A stretch of 16,327 nt of DNA, from the NCBI GenBank assembly GCA_035259205.1, contig DATFWO010000315.1:1-16327 (forward strand). The letters run 5' to 3'. Below are positions 1 through 6,332 of this stretch, piece after piece. Under the pieces are notes generated by a model. The model saw nothing but the letters and a program-made list of their open reading frames with translations, was not told the origin of the DNA and did not search any database. A program made the position numbers and the translations under genes. Position 1 is the stretch's first letter; each line of letters starts with the position of its first letter. This DNA is from SG8-41 sp035259205 (GTDB taxonomy: Bacteria; Pseudomonadota; Gammaproteobacteria; Burkholderiales; SG8-41).

Positions 1-335
1 GGCACGCGCCTTGTCGCGCCCAGAACCAAGAGCGTGTCGCCGAGGCAGAGAAGCGTGTAACCGTCCGGCGCCGATCTCGCGACGAGCTCCACGCCGATCG
101 TGCCGCTGGCGCCCGGGCGGTTATCGACGATGGCATTCTGGCCCCAGGCTTCGGTCAGCATCTGGGCAACGGCGCGCGCCATCATGTCGCCGCCCGCACC
201 TGGGGACGCCGCGACGACCAGCCGGATCGGGCGAGTCGGATAATCGGGCGGCTTCTCCTGCGCGATAGCTGCCCCGCAGTACCCGAGCGCGGCGCTCGCG
301 AGCCAACACACCACGGTCCTGTTTACGCGGTCCAT
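1..335 (-). CDS. Bug/TctC-family solute receptor, N-terminal part (cut by window edge)
   Basis: Periplasmic substrate-binding receptor of the tripartite tricarboxylate transporter (Bug) family. Members bind small carboxylates or other organic compounds; the ligand here is unknown. Translating the minus strand from the ATG at 335-333 gives about 111 residues before the window ends. The first 25 or so form a signal peptide (basic start MDRVNR, hydrophobic core, AIAQ end). The family's first block follows: YPTRPIRLVV, a Gly-rich ASPGAGGDMMAR loop, GQNAIVDNRPGASGTIG and the APDGYTLL motif. These are the usual N-terminal Bug signatures. The gene is divergent from the PEP mutase-like gene at 450, with 114 bp between them, so the two may share a control region. 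The C-terminal two thirds lie outside the window. Confidence 0.9.
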   Translation of the reverse strand, partial: MDRVNRTVVCWLASAALGYCGAAIAQEKPPDYPTRPIRLVVAASPGAGGDMMARAVAQMLTEAWGQNAIVDNRPGASGTIGVELVARSAPDGYTLLCLGDTLLVLGATRRV

Positions 336-364
336 GGATTCTTGCTCCAGAGGACTGCACGACG

Positions 365-378
365 CGTACGCACGTACG
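365..378. promoter_or_regulatory. possible operator: two CGTACG palindromes 8 bp apart
   Basis: In the 114-bp gap between the divergent receptor and lyase genes, the palindrome CGTACG occurs at 365-370 and again at 373-378. A symmetric duplicated site in a divergent promoter region could be a regulator-binding site. No clear -35/-10 pair was found around it, so this is only suggestive. Confidence 0.2.
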
Positions 379-449
379 GTAAGTTTCCCATACCCAGCGG
401 ATCAGGTAGTGTGCGCCCTGGCGCGCCGACAAGGAAAGGAGGACACAAC

Positions 450-1307
450 GTGTCCAGGAAAAACGAGATGTACCGGGCGCTGCTTCGGAAACCGACCGCC
501 ATCCTCGCGGCGAACATTTTCGACCCGTTGTCGGCGCGCATCGCCCAGATCGTCGGATACGAGCTTCTGGTGCTGTCCGGATCGGTCGGCAAGGCATCGA
601 ATCTCGCCGCTCCCGACCTCGTCATCTCCGCGCTGCCCGACGTGCAGGACCACGTTCGCCGGATTACCCGGACCACGGACATTCCGATCATGATCGACGC
701 CGAGGATGGGTTCGGCAACGCGCTGAATATCTGGCGCTGTGTGCGCGAATTGGAGGCGGCCGGCGGGTCGGGCATCGAGATCGAGGACAACATTGTCCCG
801 AGGCAGTTCGGGGTCGAGGATGCGGGCCTCAATCCGGTAGCGACCCAGGTCGGCAAGCTCAAGGCTGCCGTGGCCGCCCGCACCGATCCCACGACCGTGA
901 TCGTCGCGCGCACCGCAACGTGGCGCGCGGATCGCGAGAATGCCGTCGAGCGCATCAAGGCCTATGCGGCGACCGGCGCCGAGGCTTTCATGCTGACCGG
1001 TGTGAAGAGCAAAGCCGACATCACTGCCACGCATGAAGCGGCTCCAAACATGCCAATCACGATTCTTGCGCCTCCTGCCGGTGTCGCGGACGACGCGAGT
1101 TTCTGCTCGAAAATGAACGTCAAGATCATCATGCTGGGCAACCCTACCTACCTCGTCGCGGTGAAGGCCATCCATGACACCTTGAAGTTCCTCAGGGAGG
1201 GCGGCGACGCCGCCGAGCTGAAAGGAAAACAGGCCGATCCCGGGCTCGCCCGTCGGATCATCCGCATTGACGAGCTCGAGAGATGGCAGAGCGAATACCT
1301 GAAGTAG
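450..1307 (+). CDS. PEP mutase/isocitrate lyase superfamily enzyme, oxaloacetate decarboxylase (PA4872)-like
   Basis: 285-residue alpha/beta-barrel enzyme that should make or break a C-C or C-P bond next to a 2-oxo acid, using Mg2+. I chose GTG 450 because AAGGAAAGGAGG (431-442) is a near-perfect ribosome-binding site 7 nt upstream; the frame is open from 342 but has no such site there. Metal-binding signature DAEDGFGN lies at residues 83-90, an IEIEDN strand at 109-114 and IVARTA at 151-156. The KKCGH loop of isocitrate and methylisocitrate lyases is absent, which argues against PrpB or AceA. By recall, its order of motifs (FDPLSARIA near 24, GSV, AAPDL, GNALN, QFG) matches Pseudomonas PA4872, an oxaloacetate decarboxylase. 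The stretch IIMLGNPTYLVA (226-237) has Asn231 where I recall PA4872 having a functional His. The reaction may therefore differ. The LLM monooxygenase gene follows 89 bp downstream. Confidence 0.9.
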   Translation: MSRKNEMYRALLRKPTAILAANIFDPLSARIAQIVGYELLVLSGSVGKASNLAAPDLVISALPDVQDHVRRITRTTDIPIMIDAEDGFGNALNIWRCVRELEAAGGSGIEIEDNIVPRQFGVEDAGLNPVATQVGKLKAAVAARTDPTTVIVARTATWRADRENAVERIKAYAATGAEAFMLTGVKSKADITATHEAAPNMPITILAPPAGVADDASFCSKMNVKIIMLGNPTYLVAVKAIHDTLKFLREGGDAAELKGKQADPGLARRIIRIDELERWQSEYLK

Positions 1308-1396
1308 GTATCCTGCATTCGAGTTCATGACGTGAGCGCGTTCGAACCCGACAGCGCCTTCTTGAACCAGCAGCGAGAACAAGCCGGGCAAACACC

Positions 1397-2629
1397 ATGG
1401 ACGTCTGGTACCAGTGCGAAATACCGTATCCCCACGTGCCGCAGGATGTGCTGGATCGCGCGCAGTCGGTGCGCGCGAGCTTGCCCAACCGTTACTGCGA
1501 TCCCAGGGTGGCCGCCGATCTGTTCGAGGAATGTATCGACGAATTCCTTCTGTGCGATGAGCGCGGCCTGAACGTCGTCGCCATCGAGCATCATGCCGGA
1601 ATCAACTCCCTGCTTGCCGCGAATCCCATGCTGGTGGGGATACTCGCCCGCCAGACGAGGAAGGCGCGCATCCTGAGCCTCGGCACGCTCGTCACGCTGC
1701 GTCCGGATCCGGTGCGCATCGCCGAGGAATACGCCACGGCGGACGTGATCAGCCGCGGCCGGCTGGAGATCGGGTTCGTCAAGTCCGGCGGCAGCGAGAG
1801 CGCGTCGAGCAACGTGAGCATGGTGGACAACGGCGAGCGCTATTGGGAGGCGATCGATCTCATCTCCAAGGCGCTCACCTCGCACGAGGGGCCGTTCAGC
1901 TGGGAAGGCAAGCACTTCACCCATCGGCACGTGAATATCTGGCCGCCCGCTTTCCAGCGGCCGCTGCCGCGCATGTGGTCGGCCACCGGCGATGCATCCA
2001 CGTCCGCGGACGTAGGCCGTCGCGGCATGGTGCACACGCTGGTACTGCGCGGCCCGGAAGGCACCCGTGCCGCGTTTGCGGCAAACCGCCGCGCGCGCGT
2101 GGAGGCCGGGCTACCGCCTTCGACGACCGAGCGCTTCGGCTATGCAGCGCTGGTGGCAGTGGGCGAAACGGAAGAGGAAGGCCTGCGCCTGGGCGAAAAG
2201 TTGCTGTGGTTTCTCAACACCAGCATGAAGTCGGCGCCGCAGTTCAACAAATTCCTGCCGGGCGCCGCGCCGCCTCACGCCGCGCCGATGATCTATCGCA
2301 CGAAGCCCCGCGTCGGTACGAGTGACGAAATCCGACAGGCAGCGGGCAACCTGAGACCGTCGGTGGGCAACGCGGCCGGCCTGATGGGCATGACTCCCGA
2401 GAGAGCCAAGGCGCAGGGCATCCTGTTCGCCGGCACGCCCGACACCGTCTACCGACAGATCATGGATCTCTACGACTTCGTCGGCGGCTATGGGCATCTG
2501 GTGATGATCGGTCGCTCGGGTTTCATGACGCATGCGGAAACCGAAAAAAGCGTCAATCTCTTCGCGCGCGAAGTGCTGCCGCGCCTGAAGGCAATCGCCC
2601 CGGTGCAGGCGGGTTTCAACCAGCGGTAG
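1397..2629 (+). CDS. LLM-class flavin-dependent oxidoreductase (luciferase-like monooxygenase)
   Basis: 410 residues, a typical length for bacterial luciferase-like, F420- or FMN-dependent monooxygenases of the TIM-barrel LLM class. Recognisable blocks are the GLNVVAIEHH strand near residues 56-65 (the equivalent of the usual D-x-x-W-x-x-EHH segment), the ISRGRLEIGF strand (about 118-127), ERYWEAIDLI and GPFSWEGKHF (about 146-175), and a C-terminal GTPDTVYRQI segment. Family members oxidise aldehydes, alkanesulfonates, aminopolycarboxylates or similar; the substrate cannot be inferred here. It follows the PEP mutase-like gene by 89 bp on the same strand, so co-transcription is likely although no strong ribosome-binding site precedes ATG 1397. 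In the usual glycine-rich GRG loop it carries KSGGSESASS, a small departure from family members I recall. Ends 25 bp from the convergent dioxygenase gene. Confidence 0.88.
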   Translation: MDVWYQCEIPYPHVPQDVLDRAQSVRASLPNRYCDPRVAADLFEECIDEFLLCDERGLNVVAIEHHAGINSLLAANPMLVGILARQTRKARILSLGTLVTLRPDPVRIAEEYATADVISRGRLEIGFVKSGGSESASSNVSMVDNGERYWEAIDLISKALTSHEGPFSWEGKHFTHRHVNIWPPAFQRPLPRMWSATGDASTSADVGRRGMVHTLVLRGPEGTRAAFAANRRARVEAGLPPSTTERFGYAALVAVGETEEEGLRLGEKLLWFLNTSMKSAPQFNKFLPGAAPPHAAPMIYRTKPRVGTSDEIRQAAGNLRPSVGNAAGLMGMTPERAKAQGILFAGTPDTVYRQIMDLYDFVGGYGHLVMIGRSGFMTHAETEKSVNLFAREVLPRLKAIAPVQAGFNQR

Positions 2630-2644
2630 CCGCGCGATCGCGGC
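2629..2644. terminator. short GC hairpin between convergent genes
   Basis: GCCGCG (2629-2634), loop CGAT, then CGCGGC (2639-2644) lies in the 25-bp gap between the stop codons of the monooxygenase and the dioxygenase. The position suits a two-way terminator, but the stem is only 6 bp and neither strand has a T-run, so an intrinsic terminator is not proven. Confidence 0.3.
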
Positions 2645-2654
2645 GGAGACTGTC

Positions 2655-3518
2655 CTAAAAGACGGGCTCTCCGGCCGTCGTGGACTTGTGCATGAGCCGG
2701 CGCGCGTTCGGCGAGAACGCGTTCCTGTGATGCATGGTGCAGCGATTGTCCCAGACGAGGAGATCGCCGACCCGCCATTTGTGCTGCCACACGTACTTGT
2801 CCTGGCACGTGTGCGCCCAGAGCTCGTCAAGCAGCTTTTCGCTTTCCGGGACCGGCAGATCGAAGATGTAGGAGTTCAAGCGGCGGCCGAGGTACAGGCA
2901 CTTCCGCTTCGTGACCGGGTGCGTGCGCACGATGGGGTGCTTCACGCCCGGTGCTTTCGACGGGTCCGTTACATCGGCGAACTCGGAGCGCCGCACGCCG
3001 GCGGAGTTGTGGACTTTCGAGTGGTTCGCATAGCGGCCGTTGACCTTCGCCGCCAGCCCGGCGGGCATCTCCTCGTACGCCCGGTACATGTTGAGGAACG
3101 CCGTTTCGCCGCCCTCCTCCGTCACCTCGATCGCGTGCAGCAGGCTCGCGGAAATCGGCGTCTCGGTGAATGAGCTGTCGGTATGCCAGAACGCTTCGCC
3201 GTCGCCCAGCGCGCCGATCGCCTTGCCCTTGGCATCGACGATGTTCGAGATGATGGCGACGTTGTCGGGCAACTCGTCCGGCAGATAGCTCTTGCGCGCC
3301 AGGCCCAGCAGCTGATTCGCCGCCTGCCCGGGCGGTCCGAACAATTCGCTCAGCCGGAGCAGATCCGCGAAGGAGAGCGATTGCCCGCGGAACAACAACA
3401 CCAAGTTGTCTACGTAAGCGTTGAAGATGAATTCACGCTGCGCGGCGGAAATCTCTTTCGACAGATCGATGCCGGTAATCTCCGCTCCCAGCGCGCGGCC
3501 CGTCGGGCTCACGTCCAT
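2655..3518 (-). CDS. TauD/TfdA-family Fe(II)/2-oxoglutarate dioxygenase
   Basis: 287-residue cytoplasmic dioxygenase that should hydroxylate a small, usually anionic substrate using Fe(II), O2 and 2-oxoglutarate. The iron triad is visible: WHTD gives His112 and Asp114, and WDNRCTMHHR gives distal His263. Arg274 in NARRLMHKST is 11 residues after the distal His, as is the 2-oxoglutarate-binding Arg in E. coli TauD. Four residues later, where TauD and TfdA have a substrate-binding Arg, this protein has Lys278. The open frame extends to a TTG at 3536, but GAGGAGG (3534-3528) is a strong ribosome-binding site 9 nt before ATG 3518, so I start there. Convergent with the monooxygenase and divergent from the ThDP enzyme. 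Substrate unknown; taurine is not supported. Confidence 0.92.
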   Translation of the reverse strand: MDVSPTGRALGAEITGIDLSKEISAAQREFIFNAYVDNLVLLFRGQSLSFADLLRLSELFGPPGQAANQLLGLARKSYLPDELPDNVAIISNIVDAKGKAIGALGDGEAFWHTDSSFTETPISASLLHAIEVTEEGGETAFLNMYRAYEEMPAGLAAKVNGRYANHSKVHNSAGVRRSEFADVTDPSKAPGVKHPIVRTHPVTKRKCLYLGRRLNSYIFDLPVPESEKLLDELWAHTCQDKYVWQHKWRVGDLLVWDNRCTMHHRNAFSPNARRLMHKSTTAGEPVF

Positions 3519-3541
3519 AACCTGAAACCTCCTCAACCGCT

Positions 3542-3550
3542 ATTATCACA
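3542..3550 (-). promoter_or_regulatory. candidate extended -10 promoter for the dioxygenase gene
   Basis: On the minus strand TGTGATAAT (3550-3542) matches an extended -10 box (TGN plus GATAAT). It lies just upstream of the GAGGAGG site of the dioxygenase, which would give a very short leader. No good -35 is seen. Confidence 0.35.
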
Positions 3551-3650
3551 CGCGTTAGACATCGTCATCGACTTAGCGAGGCCGCGCGATGCTGCGCCGG
3601 TGTCTATCAAGACAACGACGCTCGCCATGGCTCCATCGCGTCGGTAATTG

Positions 3651-3659
3651 TGCTATACA
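3651..3659 (+). promoter_or_regulatory. candidate extended -10 promoter for the ThDP enzyme gene
   Basis: TGCTATACA at 3651-3659 resembles an extended -10 box, about 120 bp before the ATG at 3779. No convincing -35 lies 16-18 bp upstream. It is the best match in the 260-bp divergent region 3519-3778, which otherwise holds nothing recognisable. Confidence 0.3.
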
Positions 3660-3778
3660 GATGGTTCTGCCGGGTTTCACTTGCCGTAACGGTGACGTGC
3701 GGCGTGCAAGAGGGGGCAAAGCTAAATCCGGCTCTAATATCTCGAATCCCCTTCAGCAACTTTTCGACCGAGGTGTCC

Positions 3779-5404
3779 ATGAAAGTCGGCGAGGCGATTG
3801 CGCGTGCAATGAAGGCTGAGGGCATGCAGATTCTCTGCGGCTACCCGGTGAATCACCTGATCGAGTTCGCCGCCGCGGAGAATATCCGCCCGGTCATCGT
3901 ACGCCAGGAGCGCATCGGCCTCCACATGGCGGACGCGATCTCCCGCGTCACGTCGGGTCGGAGCCTCGGCGCGTTCTGCATGCAGCACGGACCGGGCGCG
4001 GAGAACGCCTATGGCGGCGTGGCACAGTGCTACGGCGAGAGCATCCCGGTGCTCGTGGTGCCGCAGGGCTATCCACGGCGGATCGCGGGCGTGGAGCCCA
4101 ATTTCTCCTCTGCCCTGCGGATGCGCGGCGTGGCGAAGTCCTCCGAGCACCTCATGGTGCCGAAGGAGACGCTGAACGTCGTGCGGCGGGCGTTCTCCAG
4201 GCTGCGCAATGGCCGCGGCGGGCCGTGCCTCATCGAAGTGCCCACGGACATCTGGCAGGAGGAGATCGGCGAGTTCACCTACACCCCGGTGGCGAAGGCG
4301 CGCACCGCGCCCGATCCTGCCGACGTGCGCAAGGCCGCCGCGGCGATCCTGGCGGCGAAGCGTCCCCTCATCTACGCGGGAACGGGTGTGCACTGGGCGG
4401 AAGCCTGGCCGCAGTTGAAGCAGTTCGCGGAGCTCCTGGGCGCGCCGGTCACGACAAGCCTCGGTGGCAAGTCGAGCTTTCCGGAGACCCATCCGCTTTC
4501 GCTCGGCTCCGGCGGCAACTCGGTGCCCCTGCAGGTTCACCATTTCGTGCAGAACGCCGATCTCGTCATCGGCGTCGGCTGCTCGTTCACCGAAACGAAC
4601 TTCGGCATCAAGTTCCCCGAGGGCAAGAAGTTCGTGCACGCCACGCTGGATCCCGACCACCTCAACAAAGACGTGCGCGCGGAAGTCGCGCTCGTGGGCG
4701 ACGCGCAGCTCGTGCTGCAGGCGCTGATCGGCGAGCTCGGCCAGACTATCAAGTCGCCACGCGACCCGTCCGCGGTCGTCGGCGAGATCGCGAAGTTGCG
4801 CGAGCAGTTCATGGTGCAGTGGAAGCCGCTCCTGACGAGCAACGACACGCCGCTCAATCCCTATCGAGTGATCTGGGAGCTGATGCACGCGGTCGATCGT
4901 GACAACTGCATCATCACTCACGACGCCGGGAGCCCGCGCGACCAGATCTCGCCCTTCTGGGTGTCCACCACACCGCTCTCCTATATCGGCTGGGGCAAGA
5001 CGACGCAGCTCGGCTACGGGCTCGGCCTGGCGATGGGCGCGAAGCTCGCGAAGCCGGACAAGCTGTGCATCAACCTCTGGGGCGACGCGGCGATCGGCTT
5101 CACGGGCATGGACTTCGAGACGGCCGTGCGCGAGCGTATCCCGATCCTCTCGATCCTGCTCAACAACTACTCGATGGCGATCGAGCTCAAAGTGATGCCG
5201 GTATCCACCGAGAAGTATCGTTCGACCGACATCTCCGGCAACTACGCCGACATGGCGAAGGCTTTCGGCGGCTACGGCGAACGCGTGACGCAGCCGGGCG
5301 AGATCAAGGCGGCGATCCAGCGCGGCATCGAAGCAACGCAGAAGGGCAAGCCGGCGCTGCTGGAATTCATCACCAGCAAGGAAACCCGCGTGTCGAAGCT
5401 TTGA
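3779..5404 (+). CDS. thiamine-diphosphate-dependent enzyme, acetolactate synthase/decarboxylase-like
   Basis: 541 residues with the three-domain order of the pyruvate oxidase/acetolactate synthase/benzoylformate decarboxylase family. Members decarboxylate a 2-oxo acid and may join the product to another carbonyl. The N-terminal Pyr domain has the activating glutamate in RQERIGLHMAD (Glu44). A central domain (about 180-320) contains KRPLIYAGTGV and ADLVIGVGCSF. The C-terminal PP domain has the Mg/ThDP motif GDAAIG (435-440) ending in NN at 462-463. The frame is open from 3650, but homology-like sequence starts at MKVGEAIARAMKAEG, so ATG 3779 is chosen although its upstream GAGGTG is a weak ribosome-binding site. 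It leads a co-directional group with the SDR-like gene (61-bp gap) and the TGA-containing GrdB-like gene. The substrate is not identifiable. It differs enough from IlvB, for example SSALRMRGVAKSSEHL, to make a catabolic role more likely than branched-chain synthesis. Confidence 0.9.
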   Translation: MKVGEAIARAMKAEGMQILCGYPVNHLIEFAAAENIRPVIVRQERIGLHMADAISRVTSGRSLGAFCMQHGPGAENAYGGVAQCYGESIPVLVVPQGYPRRIAGVEPNFSSALRMRGVAKSSEHLMVPKETLNVVRRAFSRLRNGRGGPCLIEVPTDIWQEEIGEFTYTPVAKARTAPDPADVRKAAAAILAAKRPLIYAGTGVHWAEAWPQLKQFAELLGAPVTTSLGGKSSFPETHPLSLGSGGNSVPLQVHHFVQNADLVIGVGCSFTETNFGIKFPEGKKFVHATLDPDHLNKDVRAEVALVGDAQLVLQALIGELGQTIKSPRDPSAVVGEIAKLREQFMVQWKPLLTSNDTPLNPYRVIWELMHAVDRDNCIITHDAGSPRDQISPFWVSTTPLSYIGWGKTTQLGYGLGLAMGAKLAKPDKLCINLWGDAAIGFTGMDFETAVRERIPILSILLNNYSMAIELKVMPVSTEKYRSTDISGNYADMAKAFGGYGERVTQPGEIKAAIQRGIEATQKGKPALLEFITSKETRVSKL

Positions 5405-5465
5405 GCGCAATCCGACCCGTCAGGGAATACATAGCCCTCGTGTCACTCATGGGAGGAAACGAAAC

Positions 5466-6257
5466 ATGGATCTTGGTCTGAAGGGCAAATCGGTGCTGGT
5501 CACCGGCGGGAACCGCGGCGTAGGCCTCGCGATCGCCCTGGCTTTCGCGGGGGAAGGCGCGAACGTCGCCGTATGCGGCCGCGACAGGGCGGCACTCGCG
5601 GACGCGGAAGCGAAGATTGCGGCGAAGGGCGTGAAAGCGAAGGCCGTCGCCGTGGATCTCTTCACCGCCGCCGGGTGCACGGGCGCGGTGCAGGCGGCGG
5701 TCGACGCCTTCGGCGGGCTTGACGTGCTGGTCAACAACGCTTCGACCGCGGTGAGCGGCAACATCGAGACGCTCGATGACGACGGGCTGATGGAGCGGCT
5801 GCAGGGAAAGACGCTCGCCTACATGCGCTGCTGCCGCGCCGCTCTGCCGCACCTGAGAAAGTCGGGGCGCGGCCGCGTCATCTGCATCGGCGGCACCGCC
5901 GCGCGCAATGCCAGCGCCACCGCGCTGCCCAGCGCGCTGGGCAATTCGTCCATCATTGCCTTCGTCAATCAGTTCAGCAAGACGGTGGCGGCGCAGGGAA
6001 TCACCGCGAACGTCATCCACCCACCCTTCACCAAGACCGACCGCTTTCCAGCGCGTCGCGCGGCCCGCGCGAAGCAGCTCGGCGTGAGCGAGGCAGAGGC
6101 GGAGGCGAGCTTCGTCAAGCAGTTCCCGATCGGCCGCATCGTCGAGCCATCGGACATCGCGCCGATGGTGCTCTTCCTCGCCTCGCCGCACGCATCGGCG
6201 ATCACGGGCCAGAGCATCGCCATCGACGGCGGCGCGACGCCCGGCATCCATTACTAG
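5466..6257 (+). CDS. SDR-fold protein with substituted catalytic tetrad
   Basis: 263 residues with a Rossmann fold of the short-chain dehydrogenase/reductase family. GGGAGGA about 8 nt before ATG 5466 supports the start. The cofactor motif TGGNRGVG (13-20) and the NNAS motif (90-93) are intact, and the C-terminal GQSIAIDGGATPG is typical. Aligned by eye to FabG-type SDRs, all four catalytic positions differ: the helix-4 Asn is Lys115, the Ser is Gly143 (in CIGGTAAR), the Tyr is Ser156 and the Lys is Asn160 (in SALGNSS). It may therefore bind NAD(P) without classical dehydrogenase chemistry, or use other residues. It lies 61 bp after the ThDP gene and 75 bp before the GrdB-like gene, which suggests one transcript. 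SDR family assignment is sure; activity is not. Confidence 0.88.
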   Translation: MDLGLKGKSVLVTGGNRGVGLAIALAFAGEGANVAVCGRDRAALADAEAKIAAKGVKAKAVAVDLFTAAGCTGAVQAAVDAFGGLDVLVNNASTAVSGNIETLDDDGLMERLQGKTLAYMRCCRAALPHLRKSGRGRVICIGGTAARNASATALPSALGNSSIIAFVNQFSKTVAAQGITANVIHPPFTKTDRFPARRAARAKQLGVSEAEAEASFVKQFPIGRIVEPSDIAPMVLFLASPHASAITGQSIAIDGGATPGIHY

Positions 6258-6307
6258 ATCAAACGGGAAGGATCCGCGTCAGGATTGATCTAGGTCAACC
6301 AGATCAA
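6254..6307 (+). promoter_or_regulatory. overlapping inverted repeats in the leader of the TGA-containing gene
   Basis: CTAGATCAA (6254-6262, overlapping the SDR stop) can pair perfectly with TTGATCTAG (6285-6293). Part of the same second arm, TTGATCT (6285-6291), can instead pair with AGATCAA (6301-6307). The two hairpins exclude each other, a pattern seen in attenuators and also in operator clusters. No T-run follows, and no ligand or regulator is suggested by the sequence. Confidence 0.35.
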
Positions 6308-6332
6308 CCACGTTCTCGTCTAGTTTGATTTG

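Noticed and set aside
402..1391. 329-codon open frame on the minus strand
   Set aside because: Shadow of the PEP mutase-like gene; the plus-strand protein has clear family motifs and a strong ribosome-binding site.
3734..5410. 558-codon open frame on the minus strand
   Set aside because: It is antisense to the ThDP enzyme, is rich in Arg/His/Leu as GC-rich shadows are, and has no recognisable domain or ribosome-binding site.
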